From an uncultured Ferrovibrio sp. (GTDB lineage Bacteria > Pseudomonadota > Alphaproteobacteria > Ferrovibrionales > Ferrovibrionaceae): a DNA stretch of 64,000 bases. Shown here in pieces: positions 33,151 to 42,078 of this stretch (positions are counted from its first letter, which is position 1; each line of letters starts with the position of its first letter). The translations under genes were made by a program, and so were the position numbers. Where the stretch lies: assembly GCF_937960835.1 (NCBI RefSeq), contig NZ_CALGPC010000011.1, positions 142,966 through 206,965 of the forward strand. The letters are read 5' to 3'. The notes below the pieces were generated by a model that was not told where the DNA came from, did not search any database, and saw only the letters and a program-made list of their open reading frames with translations.

Positions 33151-33884
33151 GGCTTCCTGGCCCATACCCAAACCGATCCGCCGAAGGGCAGACCGAGCCC
33201 GCGGCGAGCCAGACGGCGCTCGACGGCGGTCATGGTGAAAAACAGCCGGTCCTGCCAAACCGGAAAGGCGCGGACGTCGCTGTCGGCTGCCTCGCGGCGG
33301 CCGGCAAGGAGCCGGTGCAGCAGCATTATCGGAAACAGCAGGCTGTTCCAATAGCCCGTTGCCACCTGGCCGAACCCGGCTGCAGCGACCAGCCCGGCCG
33401 CCTGCCCGGCCGTATAGCGGCGGATATTGTGTACCCGGGCGTCGTGGGCCGACATCATCCACTGATAGGCCGGCAGGTTGAGCAGCAAATGGCCGCCGGG
33501 CTTGAGGCAGCGCCAGAACTCCCCCAGCGCCGCCCCCTCCTGTACCCCGCCATGGCACAGCACGTCGGCGCTGACGATCGCATCGAAACGGTTGGCCGGG
33601 TAGGGCATGGCATTGACCGAACCGGTTCCGACCGGCAGGCCGGTCTTGGCACGCGCCAGAGCGGCCGCCTCGGGATCGAATTCCAGGCCAGAGAAGGCCA
33701 GATGCGGGTGCACCGCTGCAGCGCGCCGCAGCAGCCCTCCGGTGCCGCAGCCGGCATCGAGAACGGCGGCGCCGGCCGGCAATCCTGCCTCCCCCAGGCG
33801 GTCGCAAAGGCGGGCATGCAATGCGCGGTACCACCACATGGTATCCTCCAGCGCCGCCATCCGGTGGTATTCCTGCCGCTCCAT
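33147..33884 (-). CDS. Class I SAM-dependent methyltransferase
   Basis: A 245-aa methyltransferase. Motif I is VLDAGCGTGGLL, followed by SGLEFDPEAAALAR (acidic motif II) and FDAIVSADVLCHGGVQEG. The N-terminal MERQEYHRMAALEDTMWWYRALHARL is shared by many glycan-cluster methyltransferases. It is first in the operon with the glycosyltransferase and SMR protein, so it probably methylates the sugar or lipid-linked intermediate. A C-terminal hydrophobic/basic section may bring it to the membrane. Confidence 0.88.
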   Translation of the reverse strand: MERQEYHRMAALEDTMWWYRALHARLCDRLGEAGLPAGAAVLDAGCGTGGLLRRAAAVHPHLAFSGLEFDPEAAALARAKTGLPVGTGSVNAMPYPANRFDAIVSADVLCHGGVQEGAALGEFWRCLKPGGHLLLNLPAYQWMMSAHDARVHNIRRYTAGQAAGLVAAAGFGQVATGYWNSLLFPIMLLHRLLAGRREAADSDVRAFPVWQDRLFFTMTAVERRLARRGLGLPFGGSVWVWARKP

Positions 33885-33991
33885 CCGCCGTATCGTTTTT
33901 CCGGTTTGCCTTATAAGCTAGCGAATGGTTTACCAGCAGCCCTGATATTTACCAGTCTTGCCTCCGTTTCGGCCGGGACCGACGCCAGCCC

Positions 33992-35578
33992 ATGAACCAG
34001 CCTCGCCTGCATGACCACGCGATCCGGCGTCGCGGCCTGGACTGGCCACGGCTGCTGCACGGCCTGGTGCTGGCGGTCTGCACGGCATGGCTGATCGGCT
34101 ATTTCTTTCCGCCGCTGAACCACGACACGGCGGTGCTGCTTTACATTTCCAAAATCTGGCTCAATGGCGGGCAGCTTTATGTCGATGCCATCGACATCAA
34201 CACCCCGCTGGTTTTCGTCATTCACCTGCTGCCCGAGGCCATCGCGAAAGTCACCGGCCTACCTGGCACCACGGTGCTGGTCGCCCTGCTGGGCCTAGGA
34301 ATTGCCTGTTCCTTCCTGACCTGCCGCTGGGTGCTGGCCGCCAGCCTCGATCCAGCCCATACCACGGCGGATGCGCTGCTGCCGCTGCTGCTGCTGTTCC
34401 TGCTGATCGTCTATCCGGGCGAAAGCTTCAGCCAGCGCGAACACATCATGTTGGTGCTGGCCATGCCCTATCTGCTGGTCGCCAGCGGCCGCGCCGATGG
34501 CGAGGAGCTGTCGAAGAAGCTGAAGATCATCACCGGACTGATGGCCGGCTTCGGCTTCGCCATGAAACCTTACTTCCTCGGCATCCCGCTCTTCGTCGAA
34601 CTGTATGTGCTGTGGCAGATCGGCTTCCGCCGCACGATCAGCGATCCAGCACCCTGGTCCGTGCTGACGGTCTGCGTCGCGCATGCGCTGTTCGCGCTGA
34701 TCGTCACGCCGGAATATTTCACGGTCGCGCTGCCGCTGGCTTATTCGTTCTACAGCGACGTCAGCCAGAACAGCCTGCTGGATCTGGCGCTGGGCGCCAA
34801 TCTCGGACCACCCACGCTGGTCCTGCCACTGCTGGGGATCGCTGCCTTCCTGGCCGTGCAGTCGCATCTGGCACGGGTGATCTTCCTGGCGGGCATGGGC
34901 TGCCTGCTCTCGGCCTACGCCCAGGCCAAAGGTTGGCCCTATCACGCCATGCCGGCACAGGCTCTCACACTTCTGCTGGCCGGCGTGATCATCGCCTATG
35001 TGATGGACCACGTCGTCTGGCCCAAGCGCGGTGATACCCGCCCTGCCAAACTGTTTGCGGCCTCGCTGATGCTGCTGGTCTTCTATCAGGAGGGCCTGCA
35101 TAGCCGGCCCTTCTTCAAGCAGCTCGAATACGGGGATTCGTCGCTGCGCCGCCTGCTGCATATCGTCAGGCAGGAAACCCGCAACGACCGCATCCTGATC
35201 CTGTCGCCCGGCATCTATCCGCATTTCCCGCTGATCAACTATGCCAAGCTGCAGATGACCATGCGGTTCGAAAGCATGTGGTTGCTGCAGGGCGCTTATG
35301 CGGAATGCCAGGATCTGGCGCCGCTATACAATCCGCCGGAATCGATGAGCCCGGCGGAAGCCTTCGTCTTCCGCACGGTGCCGGAGGATTTCTACAAGAA
35401 AAAGCCGTCGTTGCTGATCGTCGACAACGTGGCCGGCGTGCCGCGCTGCCAGGAAGAGGCGTTCAACTATCTGGATTACTTCTCGCGCAATCCGCTGTTT
35501 GCGAAGCGGCTCGAGGATTACGACAAGATTCTCGACTACGACCGCTACACGATCTACCGCCGGCGGGAAAAGCCGTGA
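33992..35578 (+). CDS. Polytopic GT-C-like membrane glycosyltransferase
   Basis: A 528-aa integral membrane protein with about 10-12 helices and a soluble C-terminal part from residue ~380. The first loop, with NHDTAVLLYISKIWLNGG and YVDAIDINTPLVFVIH, has the acidic residues and D-x-N-x-P-L pattern of the ArnT/PMT-like GT-C fold, which transfers sugars from a polyprenyl carrier in the periplasm. ArnT is of similar length. The assignment is by pattern, not by a clear family hit. It is divergently transcribed from the methyltransferase operon. Confidence 0.65.
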   Translation: MNQPRLHDHAIRRRGLDWPRLLHGLVLAVCTAWLIGYFFPPLNHDTAVLLYISKIWLNGGQLYVDAIDINTPLVFVIHLLPEAIAKVTGLPGTTVLVALLGLGIACSFLTCRWVLAASLDPAHTTADALLPLLLLFLLIVYPGESFSQREHIMLVLAMPYLLVASGRADGEELSKKLKIITGLMAGFGFAMKPYFLGIPLFVELYVLWQIGFRRTISDPAPWSVLTVCVAHALFALIVTPEYFTVALPLAYSFYSDVSQNSLLDLALGANLGPPTLVLPLLGIAAFLAVQSHLARVIFLAGMGCLLSAYAQAKGWPYHAMPAQALTLLLAGVIIAYVMDHVVWPKRGDTRPAKLFAASLMLLVFYQEGLHSRPFFKQLEYGDSSLRRLLHIVRQETRNDRILILSPGIYPHFPLINYAKLQMTMRFESMWLLQGAYAECQDLAPLYNPPESMSPAEAFVFRTVPEDFYKKKPSLLIVDNVAGVPRCQEEAFNYLDYFSRNPLFAKRLEDYDKILDYDRYTIYRRREKP

Positions 35579-35589
35579 TCTGGCCGTAG

Positions 35590-35955
35590 TCAGACGTGGA
35601 AGCTTTCGCCGCAGCCGCAGCGGCCCTTCTCGTTCGGATTGCGGAACACGAAGCCCGATTGCAGCTTGTCCTCGACCCAGTCGATCTCGGTGCCGAACAG
35701 ATACATCTGTGCCTTCGGCTCGATCAGGACGGTTACGCCTTTATCCTCGACCACTTCGTCGAACTTGCCCTTCTCCTCGGCGTAATTCACGTCGTAGGAC
35801 AGGCCCGAGCAGCCCTTCGACTTGATCCCGATGCGCAGTCCGATCACCGGCTTGTCCGCCTTCTCGATCAGCTCGCGGATACGCGCCGCGGCGGCGTCGG
35901 TCAAGGTCACCGCCTTGAAGGCGGGACGCTTCACTTCCGTTTCCGTCACAGCCAT
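35590..35955 (-). CDS. A-type iron-sulfur carrier (ErpA/SufA)
   Basis: A 121-aa HesB/IscA-family protein. The three cluster cysteines are in SKGCSGLSYDVNY and the C-terminal CGCGESFHV. It carries assembled Fe-S clusters from SufBCD to apo-proteins. It is the last gene of the suf operon, 13 bp after sufT, and faces the GT-C gene with 11 bp between stops. The N-terminal EVKRPAFKAVTLTDAAAARIREL is typical of the SufA-type encoded in alphaproteobacterial suf operons. Confidence 0.93.
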   Translation of the reverse strand: MAVTETEVKRPAFKAVTLTDAAAARIRELIEKADKPVIGLRIGIKSKGCSGLSYDVNYAEEKGKFDEVVEDKGVTVLIEPKAQMYLFGTEIDWVEDKLQSGFVFRNPNEKGRCGCGESFHV

Positions 35956-35968
35956 GGTTCCAGGCTCC

Positions 35969-36328
35969 TCACATCATTCCCAGTTCGAGGCGCGCCGCCT
36001 CGGACATATGTTCCGGCGTCCAGGGCGGATCCCAGACCACCTCGACGCTGACTTCCCCGACCCCTTCGATGGAGCGGGTCTTGTACTCCACCTCGCCCGG
36101 CATGGATTGCGCCGCCGGACAGTTCGGCGAGGTCAGCGTCATCTCGATCTTGACGTCGCGCGCCTCGTTCACCTCGACATTGTATATAAGGCCGAGTTCG
36201 TAAATGTTAACCGGTATTTCGGGGTCATAGACGGTCTTCAGCGCCTCCACCACCTGCTCCTGCAGGTCGGCCGGGCTGACCGCCTTCTTCTTCGCCTTGC
36301 CGGTATTTTCTGCCCCAGTGGCCGACAT
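35969..36328 (-). CDS. sufT: SufT, DUF59 Fe-S assembly protein
   Basis: A 119-aa MIP18/DUF59 protein with the hallmark VYDPEIPVNIYELGLIYNVEV and a reactive-looking cysteine in LTSPNCPAAQSMP. It assists maturation of Fe-S proteins under high demand. The start ATG shares one base with the sufS stop (TGATG), so translation is coupled. The N-terminal ~20 residues are lysine-rich and variable (GKAKKKAVS). Start at 36328 is required by the overlap. Confidence 0.92.
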   Translation of the reverse strand: MSATGAENTGKAKKKAVSPADLQEQVVEALKTVYDPEIPVNIYELGLIYNVEVNEARDVKIEMTLTSPNCPAAQSMPGEVEYKTRSIEGVGEVSVEVVWDPPWTPEHMSEAARLELGMM

Positions 36329-37584
36329 CACCCAAAAATCTCCCTGACACGCTGCAGCCCGGCACAAAGGGCGTCCACCTCCGCCCGGGTATTGTAGAGC
36401 CCGAAGGACGCCCGCACGGTGGCCGGCACGCCAAAGCGGTCCATCACCGGATGGGCGCAATGCTGGCCCACCCGCACGGCGATGCCTTCGCGGTCTAGAA
36501 TGGTACCGATATCGTGAGGGTGAAGCCCCTTTAGCACAAAAGAGATCACCGGTCCCTTGCCTTCGGCCTCGCCGATGATGCGGAGGGAGTTGATCGTCTT
36601 CAGCTTCTCGGTGGCATAGACGAGCAGATCATGCTCATGGGCGGCAATCGCCTCAAGCCCGATGCCCTGGACATAATCGATGGCTGCTGCCAGCCCCACC
36701 GCCTCGACGAAAGCCGGCGTGCCCGCCTCGAATTTATGCGGAATCTCATTGTACTCGGTCTTGTCGAAACTGACCGCCAGAATCATGTCGCCGCCGCCCT
36801 GCCAGGGCTGCATGCTTTCCAGCAGCGCTGCCTTGCCATAGAGCACGCCGATACCGGTCGGGCCATAAAGCTTGTGCCCGGTGAAGACGTAGAAATCGGC
36901 ATCCAGCGCCTTCACATCCACCGGGATATGCTGCACCGCCTGGCTGCCGTCGATCAGCGCCAACGCACCATGCTTGTGCGCTTCCGCGATGATCTCGGCC
37001 ACCGGCAGCACGGTGCCCAGCGTGTTCGACACATGGGCCATGGCAACCAGCTTCGTCTTCGGCCCCAGCAGCCTGATGAACTCGTCCCAGATCAGCGCTC
37101 CGCGATCGTCGATCGGCGCGACCTTCAGCACGATACCGTGGCGGTCGCGCAGCATCTGCCAGGGCACGATATTGGCGTGATGCTCCAGATGCGAGATCAC
37201 CACCTCGTCGCCCGGCTTCAAAAAGCTGTAGATGGCGCTGTAGGCCACGAGGTTGATCGCCTCGGTCGCGTTGCGGGTGAAGACGATCTCGCGGCTATCG
37301 GGCGTGCCGAGGAACCGCGCCACGGTCTCGCGCGCCTTCTCGAATTCATCGGTCGCAGCCTGACTCAGATGATAGATGCCGCGATGCACATTCGCATAAA
37401 GCCGCTCATACATGTGGCTCATCGCATCGATGACCACCTTCGGCTTCTGCGTGCTGGCTCCACTGTCGAGAAAGACCAGCGGCTTGCCATGCACCTTTTC
37501 CGACAGGATCGGGAAATCGGCGCGCAGGCGCTCGACATCGAATTCCGGCGTTGCAGGCGCCTTGGGAGCAGTCAGCGCACTCAT
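36328..37584 (-). CDS. sufS: Cysteine desulfurase SufS
   Basis: A 418-aa PLP enzyme that takes sulfur from cysteine for cluster assembly. PLP Lys is in VFTGHKLYGPTGIGVLYG, and the active cysteine loop is RVGQHCAHPVMDRFG, the type II (SufS) pattern. GASTQKPKVVIDAM and RNATEAINLVAYS are also characteristic. It overlaps sufD by 4 bp and sufT by 1 bp. No sufE is adjacent. Confidence 0.96.
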   Translation of the reverse strand: MSALTAPKAPATPEFDVERLRADFPILSEKVHGKPLVFLDSGASTQKPKVVIDAMSHMYERLYANVHRGIYHLSQAATDEFEKARETVARFLGTPDSREIVFTRNATEAINLVAYSAIYSFLKPGDEVVISHLEHHANIVPWQMLRDRHGIVLKVAPIDDRGALIWDEFIRLLGPKTKLVAMAHVSNTLGTVLPVAEIIAEAHKHGALALIDGSQAVQHIPVDVKALDADFYVFTGHKLYGPTGIGVLYGKAALLESMQPWQGGGDMILAVSFDKTEYNEIPHKFEAGTPAFVEAVGLAAAIDYVQGIGLEAIAAHEHDLLVYATEKLKTINSLRIIGEAEGKGPVISFVLKGLHPHDIGTILDREGIAVRVGQHCAHPVMDRFGVPATVRASFGLYNTRAEVDALCAGLQRVREIFG

Positions 37585-38888
37585 GCCGCACCTGCCTTCA
37601 GCCAGTCCTCGACCAGCGCTTCGACCTTGTCGCGCAGATTGCCTTCCGGCACGGCCGCGATCACCTCATAGGCGAAGCCGCTGAGCAGCAGGCGGCGCGC
37701 GTCATCGTCACCAATGCCACGGGCCTTCATGTAGAAGACCTGCTGCGGGTCGAGATCGCCGATGGAAGCGCCGTGGCTGCATTTCACATCATCAGCCAGG
37801 ATCTCCAGCTCGGGCTTGGTGTCGATCTGGGCTCGGTCGGCCAGCAGCAGCGTGCGGCTGAGCTGCTGGGCATCGGTTTTCTGCGCATGCGGCGCCACGC
37901 GGATGCCGCCCTGGAAGACGGCATGGCCGCGATCATCAACCACATGCTTGAAAAGCTGATTGCTGCGGCAGTCGGGCTTGGCGTGATGCAGATACAGCGT
38001 GTGATCCAGATGCGCCGTGCCACGCGCCAGCACTAGGCCCTGCAGATCGGCTTCCGCCCCGCTGCCGGCGAACTCGGCATGCAGTTCATGCCGAGCCACA
38101 TTGCCGCCGGCCTGCAGCGAGACATGGGCGTAGCGCGCACCAGCGCCGATGGAGACCTTCCCCAGGGCCGCATGATAGGCAGCCGGGTTTTCAGCCTGCA
38201 CGCGGACATGCGTCAGCCTGGCCTCTTCGCCCAGGCCGATGCGGCAGAAGATATTCGTCCAGCCCGGCGCGGCGATGCCGCTGTCGCGGTAGCCCTCGAC
38301 AATCGTCGCCTGCGCGCCACGGCCCAGCAGCACCAGATGGCGCAGGTTGACCAGAGCGGGCGCACCAAAAGCCAGGATCTCGACCGGCTTGTCGAGGACA
38401 ACGCCGTCCTGCAGACGCAGCACAAGGCCATCGCTGGCGAGCGCCGCGTTCAGCTCTGCCAGAATGGCGGCCTTGTCATCGCCCTCGCCGGCGAGCACAT
38501 CCGCCAGCGCATCGCCCGCCTGCGCCAGCGGCAGCAGTGTGGCGCCATCGGGCAACCCGTTCAGGCGGGAAGCGGCGGCGTTAAGGCGGCCATTGATGAA
38601 GACCAGCCGGTAACTGTCCGCACTAACCAGCGCGGCAGCCTCGATGCGCGCAGCATCGATGCCGCCTTCATTGGCGGGCAGGCTCCACGCCTGCTTTTCC
38701 AGACCGGACAGGCTGGTGAATTTCCAGCTTTCGAGCTTGTGGTTCGGCAGGCCATGGCGGCGGAACGCTTCCATTGCCGCCTGCCGGCGCGCCGCGACAG
38801 CCCTCTGCTCCGCGCCGGGCAGCGCCGGCGCCGCGGCGCGGTAGGCCTCGGCTATGGTGTCAACGAAAGGTGCGGCAGACATCGTCAT
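37581..38888 (-). CDS. sufD: Fe-S scaffold subunit SufD
   Basis: A 435-aa beta-helix scaffold protein. PNHKLESWKFTSLSGLEKQAW is the N-terminal hallmark, and the C-terminal domain has VVDDRGHAVFQGGIRVAPHAQKTDAQQLSRTLLL and KCSHGASIGDLDPQQVFYMKARGI. It pairs with SufB and SufC in the SufBC2D complex. It sits between sufC (6 bp) and sufS (4-bp overlap). Confidence 0.96.
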   Translation of the reverse strand: MTMSAAPFVDTIAEAYRAAAPALPGAEQRAVAARRQAAMEAFRRHGLPNHKLESWKFTSLSGLEKQAWSLPANEGGIDAARIEAAALVSADSYRLVFINGRLNAAASRLNGLPDGATLLPLAQAGDALADVLAGEGDDKAAILAELNAALASDGLVLRLQDGVVLDKPVEILAFGAPALVNLRHLVLLGRGAQATIVEGYRDSGIAAPGWTNIFCRIGLGEEARLTHVRVQAENPAAYHAALGKVSIGAGARYAHVSLQAGGNVARHELHAEFAGSGAEADLQGLVLARGTAHLDHTLYLHHAKPDCRSNQLFKHVVDDRGHAVFQGGIRVAPHAQKTDAQQLSRTLLLADRAQIDTKPELEILADDVKCSHGASIGDLDPQQVFYMKARGIGDDDARRLLLSGFAYEVIAAVPEGNLRDKVEALVEDWLKAGAA

Positions 38889-38894
38889 TCTCCG

Positions 38895-39644
38895 TCAGGC
38901 CGCATCCGCGACAATATCGGCATAGCCCTTGGCCTCAAGCTCAAGCGCCAGCTCCTTGCCGCCGGTCTTCACGATACGGCCCTTGGCCAGCACATGCACC
39001 ACATCCGGCACGATGTAATCCAGCAGGCGCTGATAGTGGGTAATCACCAAAGCCGCGCGCTCCGGGCTGCGCAGCGCATTGACGCCTTCGGCAACGATCC
39101 TCAGCGCATCGATATCCAAGCCTGAATCCGTCTCGTCCAGGATCATCAGGCTGGGCTCCAGCATGGCCATCTGGAACACTTCGTTGCGCTTCTTCTCGCC
39201 GCCTGAGAAGCCCATATTCACGGCGCGCTGCAGGAATTTCTCATCCATTTGCAGCTGCTTCATCTTCGCCTTGGCCGTCTTCAGGAAGGTCATGGCGTCC
39301 ATGTCCGGCAGGCCCTTGTGCTTGCGCACTGCATTCACCGCCGAACGCAGGAAGGTGGCGTTGGCAACGCCAGGGATTTCCACCGGATACTGGAAGGCCA
39401 GGAAGATGCCCTCGCGAGCGCGCTCTTCCGGCTCAAGCTCCAGGATGCTGCGGCCGTTGAAAAGGATGTCGCCCTCGGTGACCTCATAGCCGTCGCGGCC
39501 GGTCAGCACATAGGACAGGGTCGACTTGCCGGAACCGTTCGGTCCCATCACCGCGTGAACTTCGCCGGGTTTGATCACCAGGTCGATGCCACGCAGGATT
39601 TCCTTGCCGTCGACGGTGGCGTGCAGGTTCTTGATCTCAAGCAT
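38895..39644 (-). CDS. sufC: Fe-S assembly ATPase SufC
   Basis: A 249-aa ABC-type ATPase of the SUF scaffold. Walker A GPNGSGKSTLSYVL, the family-specific Y/D-rich helical region, signature FSGGEKKRNEVFQMAML, and Walker B LMILDETDSGLDIDAL are all present. It drives SufBD conformational change in the cytoplasm. It follows sufB by 26 bp. Confidence 0.97.
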   Translation of the reverse strand: MLEIKNLHATVDGKEILRGIDLVIKPGEVHAVMGPNGSGKSTLSYVLTGRDGYEVTEGDILFNGRSILELEPEERAREGIFLAFQYPVEIPGVANATFLRSAVNAVRKHKGLPDMDAMTFLKTAKAKMKQLQMDEKFLQRAVNMGFSGGEKKRNEVFQMAMLEPSLMILDETDSGLDIDALRIVAEGVNALRSPERAALVITHYQRLLDYIVPDVVHVLAKGRIVKTGGKELALELEAKGYADIVADAA

Positions 39645-39670
39645 GGGGCAGGTCCTTCAAATTCTTTTTA

Positions 39671-41128
39671 TCAGCCGACAGAGCCTTCCAGGCTGACGCC
39701 AAGCAGCTTCTGGGCTTCCACCGCGAATTCCATCGGCAGCTTCTGCAGCACTTCCTTGCAGAAGCCGTTGACGATGGTGGAGACGGCATCCTCTTCCGAC
39801 AGACCTCGCTGACGGCAGTAGAACAGCTGCTCGTCAGAGATCCGCGAGGTGGTCGCCTCGTGCTCCACCTTGGCGCTGCGGTTCTTCACTTCGATATACG
39901 GCACGGTATGGCCGCCGCAGCGGTCGCCGATCAGCAGGCTGTCGCATTGCGAATAGTTGCGCGCACCCTGCGCATTCGGCATCACCCGCACCAGGCCGCG
40001 ATAGGTGTTCTGTGCCCTGCCCGCCGAGATGCCCTTCGAGATGATCGTCGACTTGGTATTCTTGCCCAAATGAATCATCTTGGTGCCGGTGTCGGCTTGC
40101 TGGGCATTATTGGCAACCGCGACGGAATAGAACTCGCCGACACTGTCGTCGCCCTGCAGGATCACGCTGGGATATTTCCACGTAATCGCCGAGCCGGTTT
40201 CGACCTGAGTCCAGGAAATCTTCGACCGTGCGCCGCGGCAGGCGCCGCGCTTGGTGACGAAATTGTAGATGCCGCCGCGGCCTTCCTTGTCGCCCGGATA
40301 CCAGTTCTGCACCGTGGCGTAGCGGATTTCGGCATCTTCCATGGCCACCAGCTCGACCACAGCCGCATGCAGCTGATTGTCGTCGCGCATCGGCGCGGTG
40401 CAGCCTTCAAGGTAGGAAACATAGGCGCCCTTATCGACGACGATCAGGGTACGCTCGAACTGGCCGGTCTTGGCCTCGTTGATGCGGAAATAGGTCGACA
40501 GTTCCATCGGGCAGCGCACGCCCGGCGGCACATAGACGAAGGAGCCGTCGGAGAACACCGCCGAATTGAGCGTGGCATAGAAATTGTCGGTGATCGGCAC
40601 GACCGAGCCAAGATACTTCTGCACCAGCTCCGGATGCTCGCGGACCGCTTCCGACATCGAGCAGAAGATGATGCCCAGTTCCTTCAGCTTGTCCTTGAAG
40701 GTGGTGGCGACTGACACGCTGTCGAACACGGCATCCACGGCGACCCCGGCGAGGATTTCGCGCTCCTTCAGCGGAATGCCGAGCTTCTCGTAGGTTGCCA
40801 GCAATTCGGGATCGACCTCGTCGATGCTCTTCAGCGTCTTCTTCTTTGGCGCGGCGTAGTAATGGATGTCCTGGAAGTCGATCTTGGGATAGCTGACCTT
40901 GGCCCAGGCCGGTTCGCCCTTATCCGCCATCTTCAGCCAGGCGCGATAAGCCTTCAGCCGCCATTGCAGCATCCATTCCGGCTCCTGCTTCCTGGCCGAA
41001 ATGAAGCGGATCGTATCCTCGCTCAGCCCCTTGGGCAGCTTCTCGGATTCGATGTCGGTGACGAAGCCGTATTTGTATTCACCGCCGAGATTGCGGACGG
41101 TTTCGATGGTTTCGAGATTGGCAGGCAT
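39671..41128 (-). CDS. sufB: Fe-S scaffold subunit SufB
   Basis: A 485-aa scaffold subunit on which clusters are built. GIIFCSMSEAVREHPELVQKYLGSVVP, VEGCTAP-like SYLEGCTAPMRDDNQLHAAVVELVA, and ARNYSQCDSLLIGDRCGGHTVPYIEVKN with conserved cysteines identify it. It is the first structural gene after the Rrf2 regulator (20 bp). Length is normal for SufB. Confidence 0.97.
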   Translation of the reverse strand: MPANLETIETVRNLGGEYKYGFVTDIESEKLPKGLSEDTIRFISARKQEPEWMLQWRLKAYRAWLKMADKGEPAWAKVSYPKIDFQDIHYYAAPKKKTLKSIDEVDPELLATYEKLGIPLKEREILAGVAVDAVFDSVSVATTFKDKLKELGIIFCSMSEAVREHPELVQKYLGSVVPITDNFYATLNSAVFSDGSFVYVPPGVRCPMELSTYFRINEAKTGQFERTLIVVDKGAYVSYLEGCTAPMRDDNQLHAAVVELVAMEDAEIRYATVQNWYPGDKEGRGGIYNFVTKRGACRGARSKISWTQVETGSAITWKYPSVILQGDDSVGEFYSVAVANNAQQADTGTKMIHLGKNTKSTIISKGISAGRAQNTYRGLVRVMPNAQGARNYSQCDSLLIGDRCGGHTVPYIEVKNRSAKVEHEATTSRISDEQLFYCRQRGLSEEDAVSTIVNGFCKEVLQKLPMEFAVEAQKLLGVSLEGSVG

Positions 41129-41148
41129 GGGGCGAACCTGTCCTTTAC

Positions 41149-41604
41149 TCAGGCGTTGGATACAGCCGCATTGGGACGCGGCGGATAGGGGCCGAAGAAG
41201 TCATAAGGCGTTGCAAGTTCGGCCAGCGTGACGCCCTCCAGCGCGGTGCGGATCGCGGTATTGACGCGATTGATCCCGCGCCGGGAGACGCAGAGGTTTT
41301 CACGGTCGCAGGCACTTGGCCCGCTGGAGCATTGCGTCAGGGCGATCGGGCCGTCCAAGGCGGTGACGATATCGGCCACCGAAACCTCAGCGGGCGGGCT
41401 GGCCAGGCGATAGCCGCCATGGGCGCCGCGCTGGGAGGCCAAGAGGCCCGCCTTGCTCAGCTTCGCCATGATCTTGGCCACGGTCGGACCGGGCAGGCCC
41501 GTCGCTGCGGCAGCATCCGTGGCGTTATGCACGCCCTGGGGCTCGGAGGCGATGTGGGCCATCACCATGACGCCGTAATCGGCCAGTCGGCTCAGACGCA
41601 ACAT
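41149..41604 (-). CDS. Rrf2-family regulator of the suf operon
   Basis: A 151-aa winged-helix regulator of the IscR/SufR group. The HTH lies in YGVMVMAHIASE and GLPGPTVAKIMAKLSKAGLLASQRGAHGGYRLA. Three cysteines in QCSSGPSACDRENLC are placed to bind an Fe-S cluster that senses cluster supply. It heads the operon, 20 bp before sufB, and presumably represses from the dyads just upstream. Start MLRLSRLADYG at 41604 fits the family; the longer frame would run through the operators. Confidence 0.94.
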   Translation of the reverse strand: MLRLSRLADYGVMVMAHIASEPQGVHNATDAAAATGLPGPTVAKIMAKLSKAGLLASQRGAHGGYRLASPPAEVSVADIVTALDGPIALTQCSSGPSACDRENLCVSRRGINRVNTAIRTALEGVTLAELATPYDFFGPYPPRPNAAVSNA

Positions 41605-41633
41605 CTTGCAAATCCTTCGCAATTTCAAATTCC

Positions 41634-41730
41634 GACCGGATCGGTCAGGATTGGCGCGCAAATAAGACCAAATCGGTCTGGTTTGCAAGATGATTTCCCG
41701 ATAGACAAAGTCAAGCAGGCGGATCGGTCT
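41634..41730 (-). promoter_or_regulatory. Operator array for the Rrf2 regulator
   Basis: Two dyads, GACCGGATCGGTC (41634-41646) and AGACCAAATCGGTCT (41665-41679), share the form GACC-N5-GGTC and lie 31 bp, about three turns, apart. A third half-conserved copy, GGATCGGTCT, is at 41721-41730. They sit 30-125 bp upstream of the regulator start, so autoregulation of the whole suf operon is likely. Confidence 0.65.
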
Positions 41731-41991
41731 GGGATTTCAGAGGAACCCGACATTTTTCATATTAGCGTTCCTGAATTTTCAGAGTTGCCGTAACCACTTT
41801 TGGCCCAGTTTTCAGCCCGAAATCGACCGCAGCCCGTGCATTCGGCTTTCGATTTCCGCTCTCCAGGCCTCATTTTGCGGTCCAGAGGTGTGATTATTCG
41901 CGTGTCGCAGGACACGAGCCATACGCCAGATCGCCTGCCCAGATGTTGAGGCGGCAATCAGACGGTCGAGAAATCCGGCTAAATCACCCTC
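41731..41991. other. Gene-free interval left of the IS
   Basis: No supported gene is seen in this 260-bp stretch between the suf operators and the IS3 element. Short open frames have no start or family features. The sequence loses the GC-rich triplet bias of the suf side, so this is probably where the accessory region begins. Confidence 0.5.
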
Positions 41992-42042
41992 TGTCCGGCG
42001 TCAGCACTGATGGGACCAAATCGGCTTAACTGAGAACGGAGG
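41992..42042 (+). repeat. Left terminal inverted repeat of the IS
   Basis: Begins TGTCCGGCGTCAG and ends with AACGGAGG; matches the right end imperfectly over its length, with one gap. Confidence 0.75.
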
Positions 42043-42078
42043 ATTTCTGGTTCATCGTAGCCTTTCAAAGGAGCGAAG

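Noticed and set aside
41757..41957. 66-aa minus-strand open frame left of the IS
   Set aside because: No start signal or family feature; it lies in a low-coding, probably rearranged interval.
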